From Tropicimonas sp. IMCC34011 (lineage in GTDB: Bacteria; Pseudomonadota; Alphaproteobacteria; Rhodobacterales; Rhodobacteraceae): a stretch of DNA of 64,000 nucleotides. The position numbers and the translations under genes are program-made. Shown here one piece after another: positions 44,662 to 54,298 of the stretch. The notes beneath the pieces were generated by a model. The model searched no databases. It was not told the origin of the DNA and saw only the letters and a list, made by a program, of their open reading frames with translations. The stretch covers positions 310,001-374,000 of the forward strand of contig NZ_QMEJ01000004.1 of the NCBI RefSeq assembly GCF_003390865.1, in the 5' to 3' direction. Within the stretch, counting starts at the first letter, position 1. The number at the start of each line of letters is the position of its first letter.

Positions 44662-44737
44662 TGGTGCCGATGAAGGGACTCGAACCCCCGACCCACGCAT
44701 TACGAATGCGTTGCTCTACCAGCTGAGCTACATCGGC
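44662..44737 (-). tRNA. tRNA-Thr (anticodon CGU)
   Basis: Read on the minus strand, the acceptor stem GCCGATG pairs with CATCGGC, followed by A and an encoded CCA. The D arm is GCTC...GAGC, the anticodon arm ACGCA-TTCGTAA-TGCGT gives anticodon CGT (reads ACG, Thr), and the T arm contains GGTTCGAGTCC. It separates the flagellar cluster from the hemY group. Confidence 0.96.
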
Positions 44738-44780
44738 GACCGGTGGCGGCATACACGTCCTTGGGATCGGACGGTAGCCC

Positions 44781-46328
44781 CTATTTTTCCTTTTGTGCGT
44801 CTTCCGGCGCGTCGGCCGGCTCGGCTTCGGGCACCGCTTTCGTCTCGGCAGGCGGGGTATCTGCGTCCCGCGCGTGTGTGGGCGGCGTCACATCCACCTG
44901 CGGCGATGTCGCGAGAGCCGGGCCCGGCGCCACGGTGGCAGCGGTGGACGCCTCGGAGCCGACGAGGAGCGGGAGCATCTCGGAGCCCGTGGGACTGGAG
45001 AGCTGCCCCTCGGGCGGCTCGGCCCAGGCCAGGGTGTCAAACGCATGGCAATGCGGGCAGACGGGCGCCCATTCGGCCGCGACGACGTGACAGTTCTCGC
45101 AGACCCACTGGGATCCGCGCGGCGCGGTCACGGCGCGGGCAAGCCAGCCACGGACCACGGCATCGTCCGCCCCCTCGCCGCGCTCGATCGCGGCCATGAT
45201 CGACAGCGACCGCGCGGTCGGATGCGCCGTCGGCAGATCTCCGAGCGCGCGCCGTGCGGCCGGGAAATCCTCGGCGGCGATCAGAAGTTCGGCCTGCAGC
45301 ATCTTCGTCTCGGGATGCTCGGGCCGCACCTTCGTCAGCTCGGAGAATCGCTTGAGCCGCTTGGCCGGGTCCTCGCCGGGGGCGATATCGGCAAAGGTCG
45401 CGGCAAGATCGGGATGCGGCTGAGCCTCCCAGGCCTTCTTGAGCACACGGGCCGCGTAGCGCTGCTTGCCGGCGGAGATGTAGCTGCGCGCGGCGAGGAC
45501 GGCGGCGGGGATGAGGTCGGGAGAGAGCCGGTTGGCCTCGATCGCGGCTTCCCGCGCCTCGATGTCCTGACCGTCGACCAACACGTCCCGCGCCTCGGAC
45601 AGCGCAAGGACGGCGTCGCGGCGGCGATGAACGTCCCTCGGGAGGGCACCGGAGCGCAACTTGGCATCCAGTGTCTTGCGCGCGCCCTTCCAGTCGGCCT
45701 TCTCGGCCTGGAGGCGCAGGAGCGTATCCTGCGTCTCCTCGTGCTTGGGGCGGAGCGCGAAGGCCTTCTCGGACAGAGCGAGCGCGGTCTCGGTATCGCC
45801 CTCGGCCAGCCGCTGGCGCAGGATGCCGCGGATCCCCACGAAGCGGGTGCGCTCGTCGGCGAGGAGGCTCTTGTAGTTCTCCTCGGCGACCTTGTGCTGC
45901 CCTTCCATTTCGGCGCCCTGGGCATTGATCAGGGCGACCAGCTGCGGCTCGTTCAGATACTTCTTGGCCCGCTCCGCCTTGGCCATGGCCAGACGGCCCT
46001 CGCCCTCGGCCAGCGCCACCATGCCCTCGGCGAGGGCCCGCATGCCCTTGCGCTCGGAGCGGCGATCGAAGTGGCGCGAGAGCGCGGTCTCGTCACCGTT
46101 GAGGAAGCGCACCAGAGCGAAGAGGGCGCCAAGGATCTTGAGAACGAGCCAGACCGCGGCCACGATCACGAGGATCGCGATGATGGCCTGAACCGGGCCG
46201 AGATTGAGTTCCGTACCGCCGAAGGCGACGCGGATGCCGGCCCCCGTTTCCATGAGCCAGCCGGCGCCGATGGTCACGAGCGCGACGACCGCGACGAAGA
46301 GTATGATCTTGAGGAGGGACCAGAGCAT
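44781..46328 (-). CDS. hemY: HemY-type tetratricopeptide membrane protein
   Basis: The 515-residue protein has two N-terminal membrane helices (about 5-28 and 43-70; IIAILVIVAAVWLVLKILGA), the HemY_N domain with FLNGDETALSRHF, and TPR-like repeats to about residue 380. It then carries a C-terminal zinc-ribbon-like CENCHVVAAEWAPVCPHC (C-x2-C ... C-x2-C, about 415-435) and a Pro/Ala-rich tail. HemY proteins act late in porphyrin synthesis in an undefined way. It follows the Mic60-like gene by 12 bases. Confidence 0.9.
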   Translation of the reverse strand: MLWSLLKIILFVAVVALVTIGAGWLMETGAGIRVAFGGTELNLGPVQAIIAILVIVAAVWLVLKILGALFALVRFLNGDETALSRHFDRRSERKGMRALAEGMVALAEGEGRLAMAKAERAKKYLNEPQLVALINAQGAEMEGQHKVAEENYKSLLADERTRFVGIRGILRQRLAEGDTETALALSEKAFALRPKHEETQDTLLRLQAEKADWKGARKTLDAKLRSGALPRDVHRRRDAVLALSEARDVLVDGQDIEAREAAIEANRLSPDLIPAAVLAARSYISAGKQRYAARVLKKAWEAQPHPDLAATFADIAPGEDPAKRLKRFSELTKVRPEHPETKMLQAELLIAAEDFPAARRALGDLPTAHPTARSLSIMAAIERGEGADDAVVRGWLARAVTAPRGSQWVCENCHVVAAEWAPVCPHCHAFDTLAWAEPPEGQLSSPTGSEMLPLLVGSEASTAATVAPGPALATSPQVDVTPPTHARDADTPPAETKAVPEAEPADAPEDAQKEK

Positions 46329-46340
46329 TCGCGTACGTCC

Positions 46341-47621
46341 TTAATTCTCTGTCTCGGCGGAGGACATGTCCTCCAGCGCGGCAATGGCATCGGCCCGCTC
46401 GGTGGCGGCATCTGTCCAGGGCTGCATCTCTTCGGCGGGAACCTCGGAAAGCGATTGGACTTCGGTCACCGCCTCCTCCAGATCGCCGGAGCGCAGCGCG
46501 GCCTCCGCACGGCTGAGGATCGCATCGGGGTCGTCGCCCTCGCGCGGTGCGATGGAGCGGGCGCCGAGCTGGGAGCGGGCGAAGCGGGTCAGGGCGTTGC
46601 CCTCCCCGATGTCACCGGCATTGGCCGATGCGGCCAGTGCGGAGCGGGCATGCTCGGGGAAGCGGTCCTGAAGTTCGGCGAGGGTTGCCACACCCTCCGG
46701 TGCGGCGGCGGCCAGCGCCTCCGGCGGCGTCGTGTCCAGCTCGGAAAGAAGATCGTCGTAGGGCGCGCCCGTATCGAGCGTATCGCGGATCTGGGAGAGG
46801 AGCGCGGCGCGGCCGGCAGCGGCTTCGGCGCGGGACGCCGCTTCCGCGTTGGCGGAGGCTTCCTCCAGCTGACGCTGCATTTCCTGCGATTGCGCCGCGA
46901 CATCCTCGCGGAGCCGGGCGACCTCGGCCCGGTAGGCGCTGAGGGCGGCCTCGATCTCCTCGTCGTCGCTGCTGTCCACCGGCCGTCGCTCGAGGGCGTC
47001 CACGCGCTCCGAGAGGTCGGCGAGTTGATCGTTCAGCGCCGACAGGGCCCCTTGCTGGTCAGCGGTCTGCGAATCGAGCCGCTCCGTCAGCGCGCCGATC
47101 TGTCCTGATTGCTCTTCGATTCGCGCCGAAGCGCCATCAAGGTCCGTCCGGACGGTTTCGATCTCTGAGCTGACCCCATCGAGCGCGGTGCCGTCATCGG
47201 CGCCCGTCCAGGTCGCGGGTAGAATGAACGGGGCGAGCAGCACCACGAGGGCGGCGGCGAGGATACCGCCGATCAGACCGCCCAGAAAGCCGCTGCCGCC
47301 TCCGGACCGCGCAGGTGTCGAAGGCGGTGGCGCCTGCGTGCCGCCGCGGGACGCCGAGGCATCGGACGGGGTGCGATCCTTGGACTTGGTCGGAGGTGTA
47401 TCCTGCGCGGCAGGTGTTTCAGCCGCAGCGGGCTTGGCGGGCGCCGGTTTTGCCGCGGGCTTCGACGCGGCGCGCGTTCCGGCACTGGGAACGCTGCCCT
47501 CGGCGACCGGTGTCGCGGCGTCCGCCGGCTTGTCCGCTGCTGTATATCCTACACCGTGGGTGCGGCGCGCGGCGCCGTGCAAGCCGGCGGCCTCGTCTGA
47601 TCGGGTCGTCTGATCTGTCAC
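46341..47621 (-). CDS. Mic60/mitofilin-like inner-membrane protein
   Basis: The 426-residue protein has a Pro/Ala-rich cytosolic N-terminus (about 1-110), one membrane helix (GGILAAALVVLLAPFILPAT), a coiled coil (about 150-280), and a C-terminal mitofilin-like region (IRDTLDTGAPYDDLLSELDT ... GDLEEAVTEVQSLSEVPAEE). Alphaproteobacterial Mic60, often encoded beside hem genes and related to HemX, shapes inner-membrane invaginations. Between hemD and hemY, this fits. It lies 79 bases downstream of hemD. Confidence 0.8.
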   Translation of the reverse strand: MTDQTTRSDEAAGLHGAARRTHGVGYTAADKPADAATPVAEGSVPSAGTRAASKPAAKPAPAKPAAAETPAAQDTPPTKSKDRTPSDASASRGGTQAPPPSTPARSGGGSGFLGGLIGGILAAALVVLLAPFILPATWTGADDGTALDGVSSEIETVRTDLDGASARIEEQSGQIGALTERLDSQTADQQGALSALNDQLADLSERVDALERRPVDSSDDEEIEAALSAYRAEVARLREDVAAQSQEMQRQLEEASANAEAASRAEAAAGRAALLSQIRDTLDTGAPYDDLLSELDTTPPEALAAAAPEGVATLAELQDRFPEHARSALAASANAGDIGEGNALTRFARSQLGARSIAPREGDDPDAILSRAEAALRSGDLEEAVTEVQSLSEVPAEEMQPWTDAATERADAIAALEDMSSAETEN

Positions 47622-47700
47622 GCCGGTCCCTCTCCACTGGTGTTCGGCACGGCAGAAATCTGCCGGGCCCGGATCAACTTAGCTTGGGGTCCATGGGCCC

Positions 47701-48414
47701 TCAAGGCGAGCATGCGGTATTAATCAACGCGCCGAGTGCCCGGGCGACCCCGTTCGCATCGGGTTTGGGCGCGATCCGAACGGCGGCCGGGGGCGGTCCG
47801 GCCCATGCCTCGGCGGCCGCGGCACTGATCGCGGCGAGATGGAGAGGCGCACTCGCATGCCTCGGAAAAAGGGCCGCGCTGCGGGGCGAAAAGACCGGAA
47901 CGAGGACCGGATCACGTCCGCCGAGAAGCGCCTGTGCCGCAGTTCCGATGGGCCGCGGCACCTGATCGTAGACGCAAACCGGATCGCAGCGCCATCCCGC
48001 CGCCGTTAGCCGCTCCGCCACGCGTCCACGCCTGTGCCGCCCGCCGACATGAACGAGGCGCCCCGCTTCGGGGGCCGCCGTCATCGTCGCCACGAGCTCC
48101 TCGGCGTCCCGCGCCACGAGCCGGACCGTGAACCCCGCCGCTTCGGCCGCCTGCGCCGTTGCGGGCCCGACGCACCATGCCGGCAGCCCCGCCCCCGGCA
48201 GACCAAGCGCCTCGACCGCGTTCACCGACGTGAAAACAATGCCGCTCGCATCCTTCAGCACGTCCCGCGGCACCGGCAGGCGCACGATCTCCATAAGGGG
48301 CGCGATCAGGACCGGCAGACCTCCGAGCGCAGGCCAGCCGCGCAGCATCGCGGCGAACCGCTCGGAGGCGGCGCGCGGGCGTGTGAGCAGAAGCGTGGTG
48401 CGGGAAAGGGACAA
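47701..48414 (-). CDS. hemD: uroporphyrinogen-III synthase
   Basis: HemD cyclises hydroxymethylbilane to uroporphyrinogen III. The divergent but recognisable product of about 237 residues begins [20 protein letters not shown], contains [46 protein letters not shown] and [10 protein letters not shown]. The start is uncertain: the TTG at 48414 best fits the family, a GTG at 48435 is possible, and the open frame to 48543 would run into tsaD on the other strand. It heads the hemD-Mic60-hemY block. Confidence 0.85.
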   Translation of the reverse strand: MSLSRTTLLLTRPRAASERFAAMLRGWPALGGLPVLIAPLMEIVRLPVPRDVLKDASGIVFTSVNAVEALGLPGAGLPAWCVGPATAQAAEAAGFTVRLVARDAEELVATMTAAPEAGRLVHVGGRHRRGRVAERLTAAGWRCDPVCVYDQVPRPIGTAAQALLGGRDPVLVPVFSPRSAALFPRHASAPLHLAAISAAAAEAWAGPPPAAVRIAPKPDANGVARALGALINTACSP

Positions 48415-48487
48415 AGGCGGTTGGATCAGGTTCACAAGGGGGGCGGGTCGGTCTATCTGCGGGCCATCCTGCCCCGGAGCCGCCGCG

Positions 48488-49579
48488 ATGACCATGCGCG
48501 ATCCCTTCCTCATGCTCGGCATCGAATCGAGCTGCGACGACACGGCCGCCGCGGTGGTCCGAAGCGACGGCGAGATCCTGTCATCCGAGGTGACGGGGCA
48601 GGCCGCGCTCCATGCCGCCTATGGTGGCGTCGTGCCAGAGCTTGCCGCCCGCGCCCATGCCGAAAGGCTCGATATCGCGGTCGAGACGGCGCTTGCCGCG
48701 GCCCGGACCCGCCTTGCGGAGCTGTCCGGCATTGCGGTCACCGCCGGACCGGGATTGATCGGCGGCGTGCTCTCCGGTGTCATGTGCGCGAAGGGGATCG
48801 CGTTCGGCACCGGGCTGCCGCTTGTCGGGGTGAACCATCTCGCCGGGCATGCCCTCACCCCGCGACTGACGGACAATCTGCCCTATCCCTACCTCATGCT
48901 GCTCGTCTCCGGCGGGCATTGCCAGTTCCTGATCGTGCGCGGTCCGGACGACTTTCGCCGTCTCGGCGGCACCATCGACGACGCGCCGGGAGAGGCATTC
49001 GACAAATGTGCGCGGCTTCTCGCCCTGCCGCAGCCCGGCGGTCCGCACGTGGAGCGCGTCGCGGCTGGCGGTGATCCGGGAGCGATCCGTTTTCCACGCC
49101 CGCTTCTCGACCGTCCGGGCTGCGACATGAGTTTCTCGGGGCTGAAAACCGCTCTCCTCCGCGCGCGCGACGCCGATGTGGCGGAGCATGGCGGGTTGCC
49201 CGAACGCCGCCGCGCGGATCTTTGCGCGTCGTTCCAGGCCGCCGTCGCGGATGTCCTTGCCGAGAAGTCCCGCCGGGCCCTCGCGGTCTACATGGAGGAG
49301 GCGCCCGGGACCCCGTCCTTCGCCGTGGCCGGCGGCGTTGCGGCAAACGGGGTGATCAGGGCGCGGCTCGAAACCGTCGCGGCAGGTGCCGGCGCGCGCT
49401 TCGTCGCCCCGCCCTTGGCGCTCTGCACCGACAATGCCGCGATGATCGCATGGGCCGGGATCGAGCGAATGCGCGCTGGCCACCGGGACGGGATGGACCT
49501 CGGAGCCCGTCCCCGATGGCCCCTCGACACATCGAGCCCGGCGCTGATCGGCGGTGGGCGAAAGGGCGCCAAGGCCTGA
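48488..49579 (+). CDS. tsaD: tRNA threonylcarbamoyladenosine transferase subunit TsaD
   Basis: TsaD transfers the threonylcarbamoyl group to A37 of ANN-decoding tRNAs with TsaB and TsaE. The 363-residue protein has [16 protein letters not shown], the metal-binding [24 protein letters not shown], and [18 protein letters not shown] with the later [13 protein letters not shown]. The ATG at 48488 gives the canonical start. It diverges from hemD. Confidence 0.96.
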   Translation: MTMRDPFLMLGIESSCDDTAAAVVRSDGEILSSEVTGQAALHAAYGGVVPELAARAHAERLDIAVETALAAARTRLAELSGIAVTAGPGLIGGVLSGVMCAKGIAFGTGLPLVGVNHLAGHALTPRLTDNLPYPYLMLLVSGGHCQFLIVRGPDDFRRLGGTIDDAPGEAFDKCARLLALPQPGGPHVERVAAGGDPGAIRFPRPLLDRPGCDMSFSGLKTALLRARDADVAEHGGLPERRRADLCASFQAAVADVLAEKSRRALAVYMEEAPGTPSFAVAGGVAANGVIRARLETVAAGAGARFVAPPLALCTDNAAMIAWAGIERMRAGHRDGMDLGARPRWPLDTSSPALIGGGRKGAKA

Positions 49580-49648
49580 TCGCGGGTTGCGCCCCCTCCG
49601 ACCAGGCGCCAGATTGCGCCGCTGACACGAACATCCCGGGAGGCCGCC

Positions 49649-49921
49649 ATGCGCGTTGCCCTGATCTGCAAAGACAAGCCGAACAAGCTCCAGGTGCGCA
49701 AGGACACACGCGCCGCCCATCTCGCCTATATCGAGGCGACCGGCATGGTCGAGATGGCCGGGCCGCTCCTCGACGACAGCGGAGAGATGGCAGGCTCGCT
49801 CATCGTTCTCGATGCGCCGGACCTCGAGACCGCGCAGTCCTGGGCGAAGGACGACCCCTACAACAAGGCCGGTCTGTTCGCCGACATCGCCGTGTCGGAA
49901 TGGAACAAGGTGATCGGCTAA
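49649..49921 (+). CDS. YciI-family protein
   Basis: The 90-residue protein has the ferredoxin-like YCII fold pattern: MRVALICKDKPNKLQVRKD, RAAHLAYIEATGMVEMAGPL, then GSLIVLDAPDLETAQSWAKD and DPYNKAGLF. The His in RAAHLAY is the conserved putative active-site residue. Its biochemical role is unclear across the family. Its stop shares one base with the start of the EVE-domain gene, so the two are coupled. Confidence 0.88.
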   Translation: MRVALICKDKPNKLQVRKDTRAAHLAYIEATGMVEMAGPLLDDSGEMAGSLIVLDAPDLETAQSWAKDDPYNKAGLFADIAVSEWNKVIG

Positions 49922-50334
49922 TGGCGTACTGGCTCTTCAAGTCCGAACCGAACGTCTGGTCCTGGGAGGACCAGGTCGCCAAGGGCGCCGAGGGGGAAGA
50001 GTGGGATGGCGTGCGCAACTACCAGGCGCGCAACAACATGCGGCAGATGAAGGTCGGTGATCTCGGCTTCTTCTACCACTCCCAGACGACACGGGAGATC
50101 GTCGGCATCGTCGAGGTCTGCGCCGAGGCCCACCCCGACAGCACCACCGAAGACGCGCGCTGGGAATGCGTCGACATCCGCGCGGTGGAGCCCGTTCCCA
50201 CCCCCGTCTCGCTCGACATGTGCAAGGCCGATCCGCGCCTGTCGGAGATGGTGCTCGTCAACAATTCCCGCCTCTCCGTCCAGCCCGTGACCCCTGAGGA
50301 ATGGGACATCGTCAAGGAGCTGGGCGGCTTCTGA
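49921..50334 (+). CDS. EVE-domain protein
   Basis: The 137-residue protein is a single EVE (PUA-like) domain: AYWLFKSEPNVWSWEDQ, WDGVRNYQARNNMRQMKVGD, LGFFYHSQTTREIVGIVEV and a C-terminal LVNNSRLSVQPVTPEEWDIV. EVE domains bind modified bases in DNA or RNA and occur both as housekeeping genes and in restriction systems; here the tsaD/YciI context suggests a housekeeping, possibly RNA-related role. Confidence 0.92.
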   Translation: MAYWLFKSEPNVWSWEDQVAKGAEGEEWDGVRNYQARNNMRQMKVGDLGFFYHSQTTREIVGIVEVCAEAHPDSTTEDARWECVDIRAVEPVPTPVSLDMCKADPRLSEMVLVNNSRLSVQPVTPEEWDIVKELGGF

Positions 50335-50349
50335 CCGGCGCGCGGGGCG

Positions 50350-51381
50350 TCAGGCGCCCCGCACCGCCTCGATCATGCGGTGGACATTGTCCGGATCGGC
50401 ATCGGGCGTGATCCCGTGACCGAGGTTGAAGATGTGGGGGCCGTTCGAGAAGGCGTCCACGATGGCGCGGGTCTCCCGCACAAGATCCTCGCCGCCCGTG
50501 ACCATGTGCCGCGAGGCGAGATTGCCCTGCACGCAACCATCGGTCTGGACGTGCGACGCTGCCCAGGAGAGGTCAGTTCCCTCGTCGAGGGCGACGCAAT
50601 CGGCGCCGGTCGCCTTCGCGAACCCCTCGAAGCGGGCGCCCGCGCCGCGCGGGAAGGCGATGACCGGTACGTCGGGGTGACGCGCCTTCAGGGCGGCGAT
50701 GATCTCCGCAGCGGGGCGGACGGCGTAGCGCTCGAAGTCTTCCCCCTCCAGCGATCCCGCCCAGGAATCGAACAGCTTCAGGACTTCCGCCCCCGCATCG
50801 ACCTGCGCGGACAGGTACTCGATGGTCGCCGCCGTGATCTTCGACAGGAGCGCCTCGAAAACAGGGCGGTTCTCCCCCTTCAGCGCATGGGCCGGCCCCT
50901 GATCGGGCGTGCCGCGCCCGGCGATCATGTAGGTCGCGACGGTCCAGGGCGCGCCGGCGAAGCCGATCAGCGTCGTCTCCTTCGGCAGCTCTCCCTTGAG
51001 GATGCGCAGCGTCTGGTAGATCGGGGACAGCGTCTCGTGCACGTCCTTCGGATCGCCCAGCCGGGCCATGTCGGCCTCCGAGGTGATGGTGGACAGGCGA
51101 GGCCCCTCACCGGTCACGAACCACAGATCCGCGCCCAGTGCCTGCGGCACGAGGAGGATGTCGGCGAACAGGATCGCGGCGTCGAAGCCGTAGCGGCGGA
51201 TCGGCTGAAGCGTGACCTCAGCGGCGAGCTCCGGGTTGTAGCACAGCGACAGGAAGTCCCCCGCCTTCGCCCGCGTCGCACGGTATTCGGGCAGGTAGCG
51301 CCCCGCCTGCCGCATCATCCAGATCGGCGGCACCGGAAGCGTTTCCCCCGCCAGCGCTCTAAGGATCGTCTTGTCAGCCAT
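50350..51381 (-). CDS. hemE: uroporphyrinogen decarboxylase
   Basis: HemE decarboxylates uroporphyrinogen III to coproporphyrinogen III. The 343-residue protein has the signature [17 protein letters not shown] near residue 20, [12 protein letters not shown] with the catalytic Asp, [20 protein letters not shown] and [17 protein letters not shown] start at the ATG at 51381; the upstream open frame overlaps hemC on the other strand. It diverges from hemC across 94 bases. Confidence 0.96.
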   Translation of the reverse strand: MADKTILRALAGETLPVPPIWMMRQAGRYLPEYRATRAKAGDFLSLCYNPELAAEVTLQPIRRYGFDAAILFADILLVPQALGADLWFVTGEGPRLSTITSEADMARLGDPKDVHETLSPIYQTLRILKGELPKETTLIGFAGAPWTVATYMIAGRGTPDQGPAHALKGENRPVFEALLSKITAATIEYLSAQVDAGAEVLKLFDSWAGSLEGEDFERYAVRPAAEIIAALKARHPDVPVIAFPRGAGARFEGFAKATGADCVALDEGTDLSWAASHVQTDGCVQGNLASRHMVTGGEDLVRETRAIVDAFSNGPHIFNLGHGITPDADPDNVHRMIEAVRGA

Positions 51382-51475
51382 CGCGCCCTCCATTGCGACC
51401 GGAGGCCTCGCCGCCGGCGCGCCCGGTGTCAAGGCGGCTTGCCCGTGCGCGGCACGTTCCGTATCGAGTGGCCCC

Positions 51476-52417
51476 ATGACACTCTCTCCCGACCGCCCGC
51501 TCCGCATCGGCACCCGCGGCTCCCCGCTCGCCCTCGCCCAGGCCTACGAGACCCGGGATCGGCTGATGGCGGCGCACGACCTGCCGGAGACCGCCTTCGC
51601 CATCGTGCCCATCCGCACCACCGGCGACCGCGTCATCGACCGGCCGCTGAAGGAGATCGGCGGGAAAGGCCTCTTTACCCGCGAGATCGAGCAGCAGCTC
51701 CTGACCGGTGGCATCGATATCGCTGTCCATTCGATGAAGGACATGCCCTCCGAACAACCCGCCGGCCTCGTCCTCGATACCTACCTGCCGCGCGAGGACC
51801 CGCGGGACGCTTTCGTCACGCTCACGGGCTCCGCCTTCGACGATCTGCCGCAGGGCAGCGTCGTCGGGACATCCTCCCTGAGGCGGCGGGCCCAGGTACT
51901 CAACAAGCGGCCGGACCTCACCGTGGTCGAATTTCGCGGCAACGTTCAGACGCGACTGAAGAAGCTGGAGGACGGGGTGGCGGGCGCGACCTTCCTCGCC
52001 TGCGCCGGCCTCTCGCGTCTCGGCATGGGGGACGAGGTGCCGAGGCAGCCCGTCCCGGTCCGCTCGATGCTGCCTGCCGTGGCGCAGGGCGCCATCGGGA
52101 TCGAGCGGCGGATCGGCGACGAGGACATCGCCCGGCTTCTCGCCGCGATCCATCACGAGGAAACCGGCCTTCTCCTTGCAGCCGAGCGCGCCTTCCTCGC
52201 CACGCTCGACGGGTCCTGCGAGACACCCATCGCCGGCCTCGCGGAATTCGAGGACGGCGCCCTCCGTCTGACCGGTGAAGTGCTGCGCCCGGATGGCTCC
52301 GAGGCCATCGGAGAGACCCAGGTCGCGCCGGTCGAAGACGGCGCGGAGCTCGGCCGGGCGATGGCGCTGAGGCTTCTCGAACAGGCCGGCCCCGGCTTCT
52401 TCGACTGGCGGACCTGA
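51476..52417 (+). CDS. hemC: hydroxymethylbilane synthase (porphobilinogen deaminase)
   Basis: HemC polymerises four porphobilinogens into hydroxymethylbilane. The 313-residue protein has [40 protein letters not shown], the [15 protein letters not shown] motif, [20 protein letters not shown], and the dipyrromethane-attaching Cys in [11 protein letters not shown]. It faces hemE, and hemD lies 3 kb away, so three haem enzymes cluster here. Confidence 0.96.
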   Translation: MTLSPDRPLRIGTRGSPLALAQAYETRDRLMAAHDLPETAFAIVPIRTTGDRVIDRPLKEIGGKGLFTREIEQQLLTGGIDIAVHSMKDMPSEQPAGLVLDTYLPREDPRDAFVTLTGSAFDDLPQGSVVGTSSLRRRAQVLNKRPDLTVVEFRGNVQTRLKKLEDGVAGATFLACAGLSRLGMGDEVPRQPVPVRSMLPAVAQGAIGIERRIGDEDIARLLAAIHHEETGLLLAAERAFLATLDGSCETPIAGLAEFEDGALRLTGEVLRPDGSEAIGETQVAPVEDGAELGRAMALRLLEQAGPGFFDWRT

Positions 52418-52424
52418 CCGCCGC

Positions 52425-53252
52425 CTAGAGCCATCCCGACAGGGCCGGCTCGAGAGCGTCCGCGACCTCGGCATGGGCGCGCAGGTTCGGCACCGCCTGC
52501 GCCGCGGGCTTCTCCATCAGCGAATGGAGCATCCCCCGCGTCCCGGCCGCGCGGGCGTGGGGTGAGATCACCACCTCGACATAGGCATCCACGGATGGCT
52601 TCAGCACGTCGATCATGCCCCGGTCCACGATCTGCGGCGCGCGCTTCCCGGCAATGTGCGCCCCGATGGGCGGAGGGGCAACCTCGCCGATCCAGAGCAG
52701 GATCTTCGGCGCGGCGATCGCATCGAAGATCCGCTTCATCCGCGCGACCCATGCGCATCTGAGCTCTTCCTCGAGTTCCGCCACCCGCTCCGGCGCGACC
52801 TCTCGCAGCCGCCGCATCAGGTGGCCGACGAAGGCGATCTCGGTGAAGTCGAACTCCGGGAAGCTCCTCCTCAGCCTGGGCGACGCCATGATGAACCGGT
52901 CGTTCCGCCGGGGATGGACCGAATAGAGACGATTGGAGACGTAGGGCGCCCCGGTGATCTGGATCACGCAGGCCGCCCCGTCGCTGGCGCGGGTGAGAAG
53001 TTCCTCGTCCAGCCCGTGGGCATCCGCACCCGCATTGTTCGCGGCCATGTTGATCATCGTCGCCCCGAGCCGCTCCTCCAGAAGCGCGGGATAGGGCCGT
53101 TCGACGAACTTGCCGAACGTCTCCGTCCCGCCGAGGAAGGTGACGTAATCGCCCTTGAAGCGGCGCATGGGGCCGCGGCACATCAGTTTCGATCGCCCGT
53201 ACCGACACAGACCGTAGTCCAGTCGGATCGGACCCGGACGCACAAACGTCAT
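52425..53252 (-). CDS. DUF6473-like hypothetical protein
   Basis: The 275-residue protein starts TFVRPGPIRLDYGLCRYGRS and has FRGPMRRF-like and FLGGTETFGKFV segments, NMAANNAGADAHGLDEELLT and CVIQITGAPYVSNRLYSVHP. It resembles SGNH-like hypothetical proteins (DUF6473) of Rhodobacterales; I cannot name a substrate. I chose the ATG at 53252 because GAAGGG lies 9 bases upstream; an ATG three codons earlier is possible. It diverges from the hydroxyacyl-CoA dehydrogenase gene. Confidence 0.7.
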   Translation of the reverse strand: MTFVRPGPIRLDYGLCRYGRSKLMCRGPMRRFKGDYVTFLGGTETFGKFVERPYPALLEERLGATMINMAANNAGADAHGLDEELLTRASDGAACVIQITGAPYVSNRLYSVHPRRNDRFIMASPRLRRSFPEFDFTEIAFVGHLMRRLREVAPERVAELEEELRCAWVARMKRIFDAIAAPKILLWIGEVAPPPIGAHIAGKRAPQIVDRGMIDVLKPSVDAYVEVVISPHARAAGTRGMLHSLMEKPAAQAVPNLRAHAEVADALEPALSGWL

Positions 53253-53418
53253 GGATCTCATCCCTTCGCATTGTTTCGACTCACCCGCGCCCAACTTGCG
53301 CCGGGGGAATTGACAAACGGCTAAGGTGACAATGCGAGGGAAACCGGCCCGTTTGGGCGGGTTGAGCTGAGGGCCGCGGACGCTACACTCTGCAGCGCAG
53401 CAACGGAGCGTCAGGACC

Positions 53419-54294
53419 ATGGATATCACGCGTGTGGGGATCGTCGGAGCGGGCCAGATGGGCAGCGGCATCGCCCATGTCTTCGCGCTCGCCGGATACG
53501 ACATCCTTCTGAACGACATCGACCGGACCGCGCTGGACAAGGCGTTGGAGACCGTCACGAAGAACCTCGACCGTCAGGTCTCCAAGGAGAAGATCAGCGA
53601 GGAGGAACGGGACGAAGCCCTCGGCCGCATCGCCACCACGCTCCAGCTGTCCGACCTCGGCGGCACGGATCTCGTGATCGAGGCGGCGACGGAGCGGGAG
53701 GCGGTGAAGGTCGCGATCTTCGAGGAGCTCGTCCCGCACCTGAAGCCCGAGACGATCCTGACCTCCAACACCTCGTCGATCTCCATCACGCGCCTCGCAA
53801 GCCGCACGGACCGGCCGGAGAAATTCATGGGATTCCACTTCATGAACCCCGTCCCGGTAATGCAGCTGGTCGAGCTCATCCGCGGCATCGCGACCGACGA
53901 AGCGACCTACGAGACGCTCCTGGGGGTGGTCGAGAGCCTTGGGAAGACGGCCGCGAGTTCGGAGGATTTCCCCGCCTTCATCGTGAACCGCATCCTGATG
54001 CCGATGATCAACGAGGCGGTGTACACGCTCTACGAGGGCGTCGGCTCCGTCTCCTCCATCGACAGCGCGATGCGGCTTGGCACCAACCATCCAATGGGGC
54101 CGCTGGAGCTGGCGGATTTCATCGGGCTCGACACGTGCCTCGCGATCATGAACGTGCTGCACGACGGGCTGGCGGACACGAAGTATCGCCCCTGCCCGCT
54201 CCTGACGAAATACGTCGAAGCCGGCTGGCTCGGCCGGAAGACGGATCGGGGCTTCTACGACTATCGCGGCGAAACGCCGGTACCGACCCGCTGA
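53419..54294 (+). CDS. 3-hydroxybutyryl-CoA dehydrogenase
   Basis: The 291-residue NAD(P)-dependent enzyme oxidises 3-hydroxybutyryl-CoA to acetoacetyl-CoA (or reverses it in PHB/ethylmalonyl-CoA routes). It has the Rossmann motif VGIVGAGQMGSGIAHVFA, ILTSNTSSISITRLAS, the GFHFMNPVPVMQLVELIRG signature, and FIVNRILMPMINEAV, with the catalytic His-Glu pair in context. The single-domain length is that of HbdA/PaaH-like forms. Confidence 0.93.
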   Translation: MDITRVGIVGAGQMGSGIAHVFALAGYDILLNDIDRTALDKALETVTKNLDRQVSKEKISEEERDEALGRIATTLQLSDLGGTDLVIEAATEREAVKVAIFEELVPHLKPETILTSNTSSISITRLASRTDRPEKFMGFHFMNPVPVMQLVELIRGIATDEATYETLLGVVESLGKTAASSEDFPAFIVNRILMPMINEAVYTLYEGVGSVSSIDSAMRLGTNHPMGPLELADFIGLDTCLAIMNVLHDGLADTKYRPCPLLTKYVEAGWLGRKTDRGFYDYRGETPVPTR

Positions 54295-54298
54295 TCGG

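Noticed and set aside
44793-47108. 771-residue plus-strand ORF
   Set aside because: It is antisense to hemY and the Mic60-like gene, with no family motif.
51404-51432. sigma-70 promoter for hemE with TTGACA at 51427-51432
   Set aside because: The minus-35 is perfect, but the region 17 bases away (GAGGCC) is not a minus-10, so I do not list it.
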